From positions 62,001-126,000 of the forward strand of contig NZ_JAFLRK010000007.1 of NCBI RefSeq assembly GCF_017315735.1: a DNA stretch of 64,000 nucleotides, in the 5' to 3' direction. How positions within the stretch are numbered: the stretch's first letter is position 1; each line of letters begins with the position of its first letter. Below the pieces are notes generated by a model. The model had not been told where the DNA came from and made no database searches. It saw only the letters and a list, made by a program, of their open reading frames with translations. The position numbers and the translations under genes are program-made. This DNA is from Paracoccus shandongensis. Lineage in GTDB: Bacteria; Pseudomonadota; Alphaproteobacteria; Rhodobacterales; Rhodobacteraceae. Positions 1-11,719 of the stretch are shown in pieces.

Positions 1-61
1 CGGGGTTGACGCGGCCCTCGCGACGCGAAAAAGCCTGGCCTTGCCAAAGGAGATCGCGCCG

Positions 62-1033
62 ATGATCCGTCTCGTTCCGTGCCTTGCCCTTGCGCTTGCG
101 CCCGTCCTGGCCCTGGCGCAGGAAGGCTATCCCCTTGCCATCACCCACGCCTTCGGCACCACCACGCTGACCGAAAAGCCGCAGCGCGTGGCGACCGTCA
201 ATTCCGGCAACCACGAGGTTCCCCTGGCCCTTGGCGTGGTGCCGGTGGGCATGGCCGCCGCCAATTACGGCGACGACAATGGCGACGGCCTGCTGCCCTG
301 GGTGGCCGAGCGGCTGGAGGAACTGGGCGCCCCGACCCCGGTCCTGTTCGACGAAGGCGACGGCATCGACTTCGAGGCGGTGGCCGAGACGGAACCCGAC
401 GTGATCCTGGCCGCCTATTCGGGCCTCAGCCGGGCCGATTACGACACGCTGTCGCAGATCGCGCCGGTGGTGGCCTTTCCCGAATCCGCCTGGACGACCG
501 AATGGCGGCAGATGATCCGCCTGAACAGCGCGGGCATGGGCATGGCGGCGGAAGGCGAGGCCCTGGTCGCCCGGATGGAGGCCCGGATCGCCGAGACCGT
601 CGCCCGCCATCCGCAGCTGGCGGGCAAGACGGCGATGTTCGTGACGCATCTGGACAGCACGAACCTGTCCGTCATCAACTTCTACAGCGCCCATGACACG
701 CGGGTGAAGTTCTTCCGGGATCTGGGCCTGGCGATGCCCCGAAGCGTGACCGAGGCCACGCAGCCCGGGCAGTTCTTCGGCTCGATCAGCGCCGAGCGGA
801 TCGACGCCTTCGAGGACGTGGACATCGTCGTGACCTATGGCGGGCCCGCCCTGCTGGAGGCGATGAAGGCCGATCCGCTGATGGCGCACATGCCCGCCGT
901 GGCGCAGGGGGCCATCGTGATGCTGGGCAACGACCCGGCGGGCAATGCCGCCAATCCCACGCCCCTGGGGCTACCCTGGGTGCTGGAGGATTACGCCGCC
1001 CTTCTGGCCGAGGCCGCGCAGAAATCCCCATGA
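62..1033 (+). CDS. Iron-siderophore ABC transporter, periplasmic substrate-binding protein
   Basis: Periplasmic binding protein of the FecB/FepB/BtuF type, which captures a ferric chelate and hands it to the permease encoded next. A signal peptide is visible (hydrophobic MIRLVPCLALALAPVLALA, cleavage after AQ expected), followed by the two-lobed fold with segments such as PQRVATVN and EPDVILAAYSG. I chose ATG 62 because AAAGGAG lies at 46-52 with 9-nt spacing; the upstream in-frame TTG at 41 has none and would bury the signal peptide. It is the first of four genes joined by 4-nt overlaps. The ligand cannot be read from the sequence; iron-siderophore is inferred from the family and the permease type. 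No convincing Fur box is visible in the 61 bases upstream. Confidence 0.88.
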   Translation: MIRLVPCLALALAPVLALAQEGYPLAITHAFGTTTLTEKPQRVATVNSGNHEVPLALGVVPVGMAAANYGDDNGDGLLPWVAERLEELGAPTPVLFDEGDGIDFEAVAETEPDVILAAYSGLSRADYDTLSQIAPVVAFPESAWTTEWRQMIRLNSAGMGMAAEGEALVARMEARIAETVARHPQLAGKTAMFVTHLDSTNLSVINFYSAHDTRVKFFRDLGLAMPRSVTEATQPGQFFGSISAERIDAFEDVDIVVTYGGPALLEAMKADPLMAHMPAVAQGAIVMLGNDPAGNAANPTPLGLPWVLEDYAALLAEAAQKSP

Positions 1034-2070
1034 CGGCAACCGCCACCCCCCTGCCCCGCGCCGGCCTTGCGCCCCGGTCGAACCGCACCCGCCTGCTGTG
1101 GCTGGGGGCGATGCTGGCCCTGCTGGTCCTGTGCTGCGCGCTCTCGGTCGCCATCGGGACGCGGGACGTGGGCCTGGACGACATCGCGGGTGCCCTGCGG
1201 GGCCGGGCGGACAGCATCGGGCAGGCGGCCGTCGCCGCGCGGATCCCGCGCACGCTGCTGGCGGCCCTGGCGGGGGCGGCGCTTGGCGTTTCGGGCGCGA
1301 TCATGCAGGGCGTGACGCGCAATCCGCTGGCCGATCCGGGCATCCTGGGGGTGAACATGGGCGCGTCCCTGGCGGTCGCGGTGGCGGTGGCCTTTTTCGG
1401 CATCGGTTCCGCCCAGGCCTATATCTGGGTTGCCATCGCGGGGGCCGGGGCCACGGCGGTCCTTGTCTATGCCATCGGCTCGCTGGGGCGGGGGGGGCCG
1501 ACGCCCTTGAAGCTGGCGCTGGCGGGCGTCGCCATCTCGGTCGCCTTTGTGTCGCTGGTGCTGGCGGTGATGCTGTCGCATGGCAACGTGGCGGGCGGGC
1601 TGCAATCCTGGCAGGTCGGCGGCGTCGGCGGGGCGACCTTCGCGCGCATGGCCCATGTGCTGCCCTTCCTGGCGGCCGGTTTCGCCATCGGCCTGGGCTG
1701 CGCGAGGAAGCTGAACTCGCTGGCGCTTGGCGACGACATGGCGGCGGGTCTGGGGGAACGGGTGGCGCTGGCGCGGGGGCTGGCATCCCTGGGGGCGATC
1801 CTTCTCTGCGGGGCGACAACGGCGATCTGCGGGCCGATCGCCTTCGTGGGCCTGATGGTGCCGCATCTGTGCCGCTTGCTGGCGGGCGTCGATCACCGCT
1901 GGCTGTTGCCCTTCTCGGCCCTGGCGGGGGCCTGCCTGCTGATCGTGTCGGACATCGCGGGCCGCCTCATCGCCCGCCCGTCCGAGCTTGACGTGGGCAT
2001 CGTCACAGCCTTCATCGGCGCGCCCTTCTTCATCTGGATCGTGCGCCGCGCCCGGGTGCGCGAGCTATGA
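1030..2070 (+). CDS. FecCD-family iron-siderophore ABC permease, first subunit
   Basis: Integral membrane permease of the FecCD/BtuC family, 346 residues with about 9-10 hydrophobic helices. Typical family segments are present: ARIPRTLLAALAGAALGVSG, QGVTRNPLADPGILG near residues 95-110, and the cytoplasmic coupling stretch GPIAFVGLMVPHLCR near residue 270. It would form a heterodimer with the following gene product and be powered by the ATPase encoded third. ATG 1030 overlaps the TGA of the binding-protein gene by 4 nt, showing translational coupling. Confidence 0.9.
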   Translation: MTATATPLPRAGLAPRSNRTRLLWLGAMLALLVLCCALSVAIGTRDVGLDDIAGALRGRADSIGQAAVAARIPRTLLAALAGAALGVSGAIMQGVTRNPLADPGILGVNMGASLAVAVAVAFFGIGSAQAYIWVAIAGAGATAVLVYAIGSLGRGGPTPLKLALAGVAISVAFVSLVLAVMLSHGNVAGGLQSWQVGGVGGATFARMAHVLPFLAAGFAIGLGCARKLNSLALGDDMAAGLGERVALARGLASLGAILLCGATTAICGPIAFVGLMVPHLCRLLAGVDHRWLLPFSALAGACLLIVSDIAGRLIARPSELDVGIVTAFIGAPFFIWIVRRARVREL

Positions 2071-3095
2071 GCGCGGTTGACGCCATCGCCACCGGACGCC
2101 TGCGCCGGGCCCGCCGCCGCGGCGCGGTCATCGGGGGCGCGCTGGCGCTGCTGGCGGCGGCCTTTGCGCTGACGCTGATGCTGGGGCAATCCTTCGTGCC
2201 GCCCGGCACCGTGCTGCGGGTGCTGGCGGGCGGGGACGTGCCCGGCGCGTCCTTCACCGTGGGACAGTTGCGCCTGCCCCGCGCGGTGCTGTCGGTGCTG
2301 GCGGGGCTGTCCTTCGGGCTTGGCGGGGCGGCCTTCCAGATCATGCTGCGCAACCCGCTGGCCAGCCCCGACATCATCGGCATCAGCCGAGGGGCCAGCG
2401 CGGCGGCGGTCTTTGCCATTGTCGTGATGGGGCTGGACGGGCCGATGGTGTCGGTCCTTGCCGTTGCCGCGGGGCTTGGGGTGGCGCTGCTGATCCATGG
2501 CCTGTCGCACCGGGGCGGCGTCGCGGGCACGCGGCTGATCCTGGTGGGCATCGGCGTCTCGGCCATGCTGGACAGCGTCATCGCCTATACCCTGTCGCGC
2601 GCGCCGTCCTGGGATCTGGACCAGGCGATGCGCTGGCTGACGGGCAGCGTGAACGGCGCGCAACCGGCGCAGGCCCTGCCCCTGCTGGTGTCGCTGGCGG
2701 TCTTCGGCGGGCTGCTGGTCAGCCGCGCCCGCGACCTGGAATCGCTGCGGCTTGGCGACGACACCGCCGCGGCGCTTGGCACGAATGTCGCCCTGACGCG
2801 CGTGCTGGTGATCCTGGCCGCCGTGGGCCTGATCGCGGTCGCCACCGCCATCACCGGCCCGGTGGCCTTCGTGGCCTTCCTGTCCGGACCCATCGCCGCG
2901 CGCATCCTGGGGCCGAACGGGTCGGTGCTGGTCCCGGCGGGCCTTGTGGGCGCGGCGCTGGTCCTGGGGGGCGACTACATCGGCCAGTTCCTGCTGCCCG
3001 CGCGCTTTCCGGTGGGCGTCGTCACCGGGGCCCTTGGCGCGCCCTACCTGATCTGGCTGATCGTGCGCGTGAACCGCGCCGGAGGATCCTTGTGA
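2067..3095 (+). CDS. FecCD-family iron-siderophore ABC permease, second subunit
   Basis: Second inner-membrane permease of the importer, 342 residues. It carries the same landmarks as its neighbour: RLPRAVLSVLAGLSFGLGG, the variant loop MLRNPLASPDIIGISRG and the coupling helix GPVAFVAFLSGPIAARI. ATG 2067 overlaps the preceding stop by 4 nt. Two separate FecCD genes mean a heterodimeric channel, as in FecCD or FepDG, rather than a BtuC-like homodimer. Confidence 0.9.
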   Translation: MSAVDAIATGRLRRARRRGAVIGGALALLAAAFALTLMLGQSFVPPGTVLRVLAGGDVPGASFTVGQLRLPRAVLSVLAGLSFGLGGAAFQIMLRNPLASPDIIGISRGASAAAVFAIVVMGLDGPMVSVLAVAAGLGVALLIHGLSHRGGVAGTRLILVGIGVSAMLDSVIAYTLSRAPSWDLDQAMRWLTGSVNGAQPAQALPLLVSLAVFGGLLVSRARDLESLRLGDDTAAALGTNVALTRVLVILAAVGLIAVATAITGPVAFVAFLSGPIAARILGPNGSVLVPAGLVGAALVLGGDYIGQFLLPARFPVGVVTGALGAPYLIWLIVRVNRAGGSL

Positions 3096-3895
3096 GCACC
3101 CATTCCCTGTCCGTCCGCGGCCTTGTCGCGGGCTACGCCGACCGCACGATCCTGCACGGCCTGGATCTGGAGGTTCTGCCGGGCCGGATCACCGCCATCG
3201 TGGGCGCCAATGCCTGCGGGAAATCGACGCTGCTGCGCACCATGTCGCGGCTCTTGTCTCCGCGCGCGGGCCAGGTGCTGCTGGACGGCAAGGCCATCCA
3301 CCGCATGGCCCCCCGGCGCGTGGCCCAGGTCATGGGCCTGCTGCCGCAATCGCCCATCGCCCCCGAGGGCATCACCGTGGCCGACCTGGTCAGCCGGGGA
3401 CGCCACCCCCATCACGGCATCCTGTCGCGCTGGTCGCGCCAGGATGACGAGGCCGTGGCCGCCGCGCTAGAGGCCACGAAGACCCTAGACCTGGCCGACC
3501 GCGCGGTGGACGAGCTGTCGGGCGGGCAGCGCCAGCGTGTCTGGATCGCCATGGCGCTGGCCCAGGAAACCGACCTTCTGCTGCTGGACGAGCCGACCAC
3601 GTTCCTCGACATCAGCCACCAGGTCGAGGTTCTGGACCTGCTGACCGACCTCAACCACCGGCGCGGCACCACGGTGGTGATGGTGCTGCACGACCTGAAC
3701 CTGGCCGCGCGATACGCCGACCACTTGGTCGCGATGGCGGGCGGCACCCTGCACGCCCAGGGCGCCCCCGAGGACGTGCTGACCGCCGAAACCGTCCGCG
3801 CGGTCTTTGGCCTAGACAGCCGGATCATCCCGGATCCGACCTCGGGGCGGCCGATGATGCTGCCCATCGGGCGGCACCGGATGGCTGTGGAATAG
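3092..3895 (+). CDS. Iron-siderophore ABC transporter ATP-binding protein
   Basis: Cytoplasmic ATPase of the FecE/FepC type, 267 residues. Walker A is GANACGKST near residue 38, the signature is LSGGQRQRVW near 142, Walker B is LLLLDEPTTFLD near 165 and the H-loop is VLHDLN near 200. Translation starts at GTG 3092, overlapping the permease stop by 4 nt. It closes the four-gene operon; the repeat copy at 3912-4120 follows and separates it from convergent katG. Confidence 0.92.
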   Translation: MSTHSLSVRGLVAGYADRTILHGLDLEVLPGRITAIVGANACGKSTLLRTMSRLLSPRAGQVLLDGKAIHRMAPRRVAQVMGLLPQSPIAPEGITVADLVSRGRHPHHGILSRWSRQDDEAVAAALEATKTLDLADRAVDELSGGQRQRVWIAMALAQETDLLLLDEPTTFLDISHQVEVLDLLTDLNHRRGTTVVMVLHDLNLAARYADHLVAMAGGTLHAQGAPEDVLTAETVRAVFGLDSRIIPDPTSGRPMMLPIGRHRMAVE

Positions 3896-3911
3896 GAAAG
3901 ACGGTGCCTTC

Positions 3912-4120
3912 GGGCGGGATCAGGAAACGCATGCGTTTCCCCGCCCGCCACGCAACGGTGCCACCAAAGACGGTGCAACCCATGACCACGGAAGGCCGGC
4001 GCCCGACCCAGGTGGGCGTGAAGCGCCCGCCGGGGGCGGGGCGGGCGCTGGCCGGGCCTTGAAGGCCCGGCGGTTCGGGAAGGACAGGCCGCGACGTGGC
4101 GAAGGCGATGGCCTTCGCCA
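3912..4120 (+). repeat. Hairpin-rich intergenic repeat, copy A
   Basis: About 210 bp made of consecutive inverted repeats: GAAACGCATGCGTTTC (3924-3939), a GC-rich stem built around GTGAAGCGCCCGCC, GCCGGGCCTTGAAGGCCCGGC, and GGCGAAGGC...GCCTTCGCC at the end. The reverse complement of 8891-9105 matches it block by block in the same order, with small substitutions and indels. It sits between the convergent 3' ends of the iron-transporter ATPase gene and katG, so it may also act as a bidirectional terminator or RNA-stabilising hairpin. No open frame with credible coding signals was seen. Confidence 0.75.
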
Positions 4121-4126
4121 GTCCGA

Positions 4127-6661
<2,535 letters not shown>

Positions 6662-6667
6662 ACAAGG

Positions 6668-6922
6668 TGCCCGTCGCCCGTGTCCTGCCTGTTCGACGAC
6701 CACCAGATCGTCCTGTCGAACGGGGCCGAGACCGAATCGCTGCACACCGGCGCGCAGGCGCTGGATTCGGTCGGGCCTGCGGCGCGAGAGGAGATCTTCG
6801 CGATCTTCCCCGCGCTGCGCGACGGCGCGGAACGGCCTGCCGCCCGCCCGATGACATCGGGACGGATGGGGCGCAAGCTGGCCATCCGGCACCACCAGAA
6901 CCATAAGCCCCTGGTCGCATGA
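6668..6922 (+). pseudogene. C-terminal remnant of a Hint-domain (Hedgehog/intein-like) protein
   Basis: The frame ending at TGA 6920-6922 reads as the last ~80 residues of the Hint_2-type proteins common in Rhodobacterales: SCLFDDHQIVLSNGAETESL, then LDSVGPAAREEIFAIFPAL and a basic tail GRKLAIRHHQN. The HQIVLSNG block is the second half of the Hint fold. There is no ATG, no ribosome site and no trace of the N-terminal Hint half upstream in any frame, so the gene is 5'-truncated. The intact hairpin at 6929-6960 right after the stop supports this having been the natural 3' end of a working gene. The family call rests on remembered family pattern. Confidence 0.6.
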
Positions 6923-6928
6923 ACCCGG

Positions 6929-6960
6929 GACGCCGCCCTTGGAAACGGGGCGGCGTCTTT
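6929..6960 (+). terminator. Intrinsic terminator after the Hint remnant
   Basis: A perfect 10-bp stem GACGCCGCCC / GGGCGGCGTC around a short loop, followed by TTT. It starts 7 nt after the stop of the remnant at 6920-6922. Confidence 0.75.
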
Positions 6961-7078
6961 CCGGCCCCTGGCGCCGGGAAAAATCTTCCTGTCCCCACCC
7001 GTCCGCCTGGCAACCAATCCTTCCCGGGATCGGTTTTGCGGTGGCCCTTTTCCACCAGGGCGCAAGGAAGGGCTTTTC

Positions 7079-8854
7079 ATGACAACACAGCAGATGCTTG
7101 CCTTCGCCATCGTCGCGGTGATGATGGTTCTGTTCATCTGGGGCAGGCTTCGATACGACGTGGTGGCGATGCTGGCGCTGCTGGCATCCCTGCTGGCGGG
7201 CACGGTCGCGCCCGACGACGCCTTCACGGGATTTTCCGACGACATCGTCATCATCGTGGGCAGCGCCCTGGTGGTCAGCGCCGCCGTGTCGCGGTCGGGC
7301 ATCATCGAGGCCGTGCTGCGCTGGCTGGTCCGCCGCCTGACCACCATGGGGGTGCAGCTTCTGGTGCTGGTGGGCACGGTCACGCTGCTGTCCTCGCTGG
7401 TGAAAAACATCGGCGCCCTGGCGATGATGATGCCCGCCGCGCTGAAGATGGCGCGCAAATCCGGCCAGTCGCCCTCGCAATATCTGATGCCCATGTCCTT
7501 CGGCTCGCTTCTGGGGGGGCTGATCACGCTGGTGGGCACCTCGCCCAACATCATCGTCTCGGGCGTGCGGCAGGAAATGACCGGCCAGCCCTTCCGCATG
7601 TTCGACTTCGCCCCCGTGGGCCTTGGCCTGTCGGCGGTGGGCGTGGCCTTCCTGATGTTCGCCTGGCGGCTGCTGCCCTCGGACCGCCGCGCCACCGCGT
7701 CCCTGGGCGAGGCGGTCAGGATCAGCGACTACAACACCGAGGCCGCCGTCCCCGAGGGATCGGCCACGGTGGGGGTGACGGTCGGCGCGCTGATCGGCAT
7801 GGCCGATGCCGAGATCACCGTGACCGGCCTGATCCGGGGCGGAGAGCGGCGCAAGGTCGTGCTGTTCGACACCGTGATCGAGGCGGGCGACATCCTGCTG
7901 CTGCGCGGAGAGCCCGACGGGCTGGAACGCGCCGTCACCAAGGGCGGGCTGGACCTGACCGGGCACGACACGGCGTCCAGGCTGGAACTGCCCGCCAGCA
8001 AGATCGGCGTGATCGAGGCAGTGACCACCGTCCAATCCTCTCTGGTCGGCCAGAGCGTGGGCAGCATCCGGCTGTTCGACGAACAGGGCATCAGCCTTCT
8101 GGCGGTGTCGCGGTCGGGCCACCGCATGACCGAACGGTTGTCCAGGACGCGGCTGCAGGCGGGCGACGTGCTGCTGCTGCAAGGCCCGGTCGAACTGTTG
8201 CCAGACCGCATCCGCACGCTGGGCTTGCTGCCCCTGGCCGAACGCAGCCTGCAGATCGGCAGCGTGCGCAAGGAACTGCTGCCGATCCTGATCCTGGGGG
8301 CGGCCATGGGCCTGACCGCCGCCGGGATCCTGCCCGTGGCCATCGCCTTTTTCGGCGCGGCGGTGCTGATGATCGTGACCGGCGCGATCAGCCCCGAGCG
8401 CGCCTACGAGGCCGTGGAATGGCCGCTTCTGATCATGCTGGGCGCGCTGATCCCGGTCAGCGGGGCCTTGCAGACGACCGGCGGCACCGACCTGATCGGC
8501 GCCTGGCTGTCGGATGTGGCGACCGGGCTGCCGGTCTGGGGGGCGGTGGCGCTGATCATGGTGGCGGCCATGGCGGTGACGCCCTTCCTGAACAACGCGG
8601 CGACCGTGCTGGTCATGGCCCCCATCGCCGTGACCTTCGCGGGCACGCTGGGATACGCGCCCGAGGCCTTCCTGATGGCGGTGGCCGTGGGCGCGGGCTG
8701 CGATTTCCTGACGCCCATCGGGCACCAGTGCAACACGCTGGTGATGGGGCCGGGGGGATACCGCTTCAGCGACTATCCCCGGCTGGGCCTGCCCTTGTCG
8801 GTCCTGGTGGTGCTGACCGGGGTGCCGCTGATCCTGGCGGTCTGGCCGGTGTAA
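7079..8854 (+). CDS. SLC13/DASS-family transporter with two RCK_C (TrkA-C) domains
   Basis: Inner-membrane transporter of 591 residues. Two hydrophobic halves (about 5-200 and 395-590) flank a soluble insert with two TrkA-C-like domains (about 210-290 and 300-385). The DASS hallmark loops are present: VGTSPNIIVSG near residue 155, LNNAATVLVM near 505 and TPIGHQCNTLVMGPG near 545. Members move dicarboxylates, sulfate or other anions with Na+; the substrate cannot be read here. ATG 7079 is preceded by AAGGAAGG. It stands alone, downstream of the terminator at 6929-6960 and convergent with nhaA across repeat copy B. Confidence 0.85.
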   Translation: MTTQQMLAFAIVAVMMVLFIWGRLRYDVVAMLALLASLLAGTVAPDDAFTGFSDDIVIIVGSALVVSAAVSRSGIIEAVLRWLVRRLTTMGVQLLVLVGTVTLLSSLVKNIGALAMMMPAALKMARKSGQSPSQYLMPMSFGSLLGGLITLVGTSPNIIVSGVRQEMTGQPFRMFDFAPVGLGLSAVGVAFLMFAWRLLPSDRRATASLGEAVRISDYNTEAAVPEGSATVGVTVGALIGMADAEITVTGLIRGGERRKVVLFDTVIEAGDILLLRGEPDGLERAVTKGGLDLTGHDTASRLELPASKIGVIEAVTTVQSSLVGQSVGSIRLFDEQGISLLAVSRSGHRMTERLSRTRLQAGDVLLLQGPVELLPDRIRTLGLLPLAERSLQIGSVRKELLPILILGAAMGLTAAGILPVAIAFFGAAVLMIVTGAISPERAYEAVEWPLLIMLGALIPVSGALQTTGGTDLIGAWLSDVATGLPVWGAVALIMVAAMAVTPFLNNAATVLVMAPIAVTFAGTLGYAPEAFLMAVAVGAGCDFLTPIGHQCNTLVMGPGGYRFSDYPRLGLPLSVLVVLTGVPLILAVWPV

Positions 8855-8890
8855 GGCAGATCGACATCCCTGTCGGCACCCGATCCCGAT

Positions 8891-9105
8891 TGGCGAAGGC
8901 CATTGCCTTCGCCACCCCGCGACATCGCAACCTGAACCGCCGGGCCCCAAAGGCCCGGCCAGCGCCCGACCCGCCCCCAGGCGGGCGCTTCACGCCCCCC
9001 TCGGGTCGGGCGCTGGCCTGATGTGGTCTGTTTTTGAACCGTCTCTGGTGGCACCCTCGCGCAGCGGGCGGGGGAAACGCTGGTCGCGTTTCCTTGTCCC
9101 GCCCA
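8891..9105 (-). repeat. Hairpin-rich intergenic repeat, copy B (inverted relative to copy A)
   Basis: Its reverse complement has the same block order as 3912-4120: a GGAAACGCG...CGTTTCC hairpin, GGTGCCACCA, GTGAAGCGCCCGCC within a GC-rich stem, GCCGGGCC...GGCCCGGCGG and GGCGAAGGC...GCCTTCGCC. It again lies between convergent gene ends (SLC13 transporter and nhaA). Differences are scattered substitutions and short indels, as in a diverging dispersed repeat. No transposase or coding frame is associated. Confidence 0.75.
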
Positions 9106-9145
9106 TGCCGATGATGTCCGCGTCCTGAGTGACCGCCCTTCCGGC

Positions 9146-10333
9146 CTAGCGCGCGGTCTGCATCCGGCGCGGCGCCTCGCGCCTGGCGAAGCGCAATACG
9201 GCATAGCCCGCAAGCCCCGAGATCAGCGATCCCAGCAGGATGCCGATCTTGGCCTCGTCCTGCAGCAGCGGGTCGGCAAAGGCCAGAAGCGAGATGAACA
9301 GGCTCATGGTGAAGCCGATCCCGCACAACAGCGCGGTCCCAAACATCTGCATCCAGCTTGCGCCTGCGGGCAGATCCGCCCAATCCAGCCGCACCAGGAT
9401 CGCCACCGCGCCGAAGATGCCCACGACCTTGCCCAGGGCCAGGCCCGCGGCCACCCCCATCGTCACCGGGGCCAGCAGCGCGTCCGCCCCCACGCCCGCA
9501 AAGCTGACGCCCGCATTGGCAAAGCCGAAGACCGGGATGATGAAGAACGACACCGGCACCATCAGCGCATGTTCCAGCCGGTGCAGCGGGCTTTCGGACC
9601 CGCGCGCCTCGGGCGTGGCGGGGGTGCGCTTCAGGGGCACGGTCAGGGCCAGCAACACCCCCGCGATGGTGGCGTGGATGCCCGACCGCCAGACGAAGAA
9701 CCACAGGACCGCGCCAAGGATCAGGTAAGGCCACAGGCGGCAGACGCCCGCGCGGTTCAGGATCACCAGAACCGCGAAGATCCCCCCCGCCACGGCCAGA
9801 TCGACCGGCGACAGCCCCGTCGTGTAGAACAGCCCGATCACCACCACCGCGCCCAGGTCGTCGATGATCGCCAGCGCCGCCAAGAACACCTTGAGCGAGG
9901 TGGGCACCCGCGACCCCAGCAATGAGATCACGCCAAGCGCGAAGGCGATGTCGGTGGCCGACGGGATCGCCCAACCATGCGCGGCCCCCGTGCCCGCCGT
10001 GAAGAACAGATAAACCAGCGCCGGCACCGCCATGCCCGCCGCCGCTGCCACCCCCGGCAGGATGCGGCGCGGCCAGGACGACAGGTGGCCGTCCACCATC
10101 TCGCGCTTGATTTCCAGCCCCACCATCAGGAAGAACAGCGCCATCAGCGCGTCGTTGATCCAGTGGGCGACCGACAGCGGACCCAGATAGACGTGCAGCG
10201 CGTGGAAATAACCCCCGGCCAGCGGCGAATTGGCGACGATCAGCGCCAGAACGGCCGAGCCCATCAAAAGAAGGCCCCCTGCCGATTCGCTGTCAAGGAA
10301 CTTGCGGATGGTGTTCTGGATTCGGCCTGCCAT
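9146..10333 (-). CDS. nhaA: Na+/H+ antiporter NhaA
   Basis: Inner-membrane antiporter that expels Na+ in exchange for protons, 395 residues with about 12 helices. The paired aspartates of the ion site are in [11 protein letters not shown] near residues 165-175. Other family blocks are [16 protein letters not shown] near 85 and [20 protein letters not shown] near 140. Length is normal for the family. The start is ATG 10333, preceded by a purine-rich AAGGGGGC stretch. It stands alone and is convergent with the SLC13 transporter. Confidence 0.95.
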   Translation of the reverse strand: MAGRIQNTIRKFLDSESAGGLLLMGSAVLALIVANSPLAGGYFHALHVYLGPLSVAHWINDALMALFFLMVGLEIKREMVDGHLSSWPRRILPGVAAAAGMAVPALVYLFFTAGTGAAHGWAIPSATDIAFALGVISLLGSRVPTSLKVFLAALAIIDDLGAVVVIGLFYTTGLSPVDLAVAGGIFAVLVILNRAGVCRLWPYLILGAVLWFFVWRSGIHATIAGVLLALTVPLKRTPATPEARGSESPLHRLEHALMVPVSFFIIPVFGFANAGVSFAGVGADALLAPVTMGVAAGLALGKVVGIFGAVAILVRLDWADLPAGASWMQMFGTALLCGIGFTMSLFISLLAFADPLLQDEAKIGILLGSLISGLAGYAVLRFARREAPRRMQTAR

Positions 10334-10443
10334 GAAAGCCCCCTTTGTTCAGAAACGGTTGCACCAGTCTCCGTAGTCAGGGGCATCCCTGGGCGCACGC
10401 AGCACACGCCATGCGCGGGATCATATTCAGCGGAACGCGGCGA

Positions 10444-11574
10444 TCAAGGGTTTTGCGGATGGGTCCGTATCTCGCGCAGCCATTCGCGCCAGATGGCGAC
10501 CAGCAGCGCCATCAGCACCGGCCCCACGAACAGGCCCACGATGCCCATGGTCTTGACGCCCCCCACCAGCCCGAAGAACGTGGGCAGGAAGGGCATCTTG
10601 ACCGGCCCACCGACCAAGACGGGGCGGATGGTCTTGTCCACCACGAACAGCTCGACCGAGCCCCACAGGAACAGCAGCACCCCGGCCAGGGGCGATCCGC
10701 TGGCCGCCAGGTAGATCGACACCAGCGTAAAGCACAAGGGCGCGCCCCCCGGGATCAGCGCCATGATCCCGGTGATGACTCCCAGCGTTACCGGGGATGG
10801 CACCCCCGCGATCCAGTAGGCGATGCCCAGGATCACGCCTTCCCCCATGGCGATCAGGGCCATGCCGGTGACGGTGGCGCTGATCGTCAAGGGCACCACG
10901 CGCGACAGCCGTTCCCAGCGGCGCGGCAGGATCCGCGCGCCCACCACGTCGATCTGGCCCGCGATCTTGTGGCCGTCGCGATAGAACACGAACAGCGCGA
11001 TCAGCATGAACAGCAGGTTCAGCGCCAGGTGGAAGGCCACGTTCCCCGCCGCCAGCACGCTGCGATAGATGGATGCGATGGTCCCGCCGCTGGTCAGCTG
11101 CACCAGTTCGGCGATGGCGCCGGGGCGGCCGATATGGCGGGCCCATTGCTCGTCGATCCAGTCGCCGATCTGCGGCAGGTCACGCATCCACAGGGGCGTG
11201 GGGGCGCCGTTGGCGTTCACCTCGAACACCCACCAGATCCATTGCTGCAACTCGCGGAAGGCATAAAGCAGCGCCATCGAGATCGGGACCAGCAGGAAGC
11301 ACACGATCACCAGGATGAACAGGACGGCGGTGGTGGTGCGGTCGATCCCCAAGCCGCGCTGCACGCTGCGCGACAAGGGCCAGCTGGCGAAGGCGATGAT
11401 CGTCGCCGCCAGCACCGGCACCAGGAAGCCGTGGAAGAAATAGGCCGCCGCCGCGATGATGAAGACCAGAAGCCAGCGCGCGGCGGAAATGTCGCTGATC
11501 AGCGGAAAGGGCGTGGCCGGGTCGTCCGGCTCGGGCGCGTCACGCCTTGGCGTTGCGTGATAGGGTTCGATCAT
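10444..11574 (-). CDS. AI-2E family transporter (UPF0118)
   Basis: Inner-membrane protein of 376 residues with about 7-8 helices: two near residues 30-90, one near 150-170, and a cluster from 215 to 345 containing GVPSPVTLGVITGIMALIPG. It belongs to the PerM/TqsA-like family. Members have been linked to autoinducer-2 export or Na+/H+ antiport, so the substrate is open. The start ATG 11574 lacks a strong ribosome site. It is divergent from the Hsp70-like gene. Confidence 0.8.
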   Translation of the reverse strand: MIEPYHATPRRDAPEPDDPATPFPLISDISAARWLLVFIIAAAAYFFHGFLVPVLAATIIAFASWPLSRSVQRGLGIDRTTTAVLFILVIVCFLLVPISMALLYAFRELQQWIWWVFEVNANGAPTPLWMRDLPQIGDWIDEQWARHIGRPGAIAELVQLTSGGTIASIYRSVLAAGNVAFHLALNLLFMLIALFVFYRDGHKIAGQIDVVGARILPRRWERLSRVVPLTISATVTGMALIAMGEGVILGIAYWIAGVPSPVTLGVITGIMALIPGGAPLCFTLVSIYLAASGSPLAGVLLFLWGSVELFVVDKTIRPVLVGGPVKMPFLPTFFGLVGGVKTMGIVGLFVGPVLMALLVAIWREWLREIRTHPQNP

Positions 11575-11719
11575 GCCGGGGCGCCCGTGTCTGCGATTGC
11601 TGATGCTTCCCTGACTGTTGCATTGTTGATCGCCGCGTCAACCCATCATCGCGCCGCCGGGCCCTTGCGGGCGGCGGCCGGGCGGGCTAGCCCCCGGGGC
11701 TTTGACCGGGGGCCGCCGC

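Noticed and set aside
10432-10452. EcfG-type promoter GGAAC...GGTT near the AI-2E gene end
   Set aside because: The spacer is 12 bases and it points into the 3' end of a minus-strand gene.
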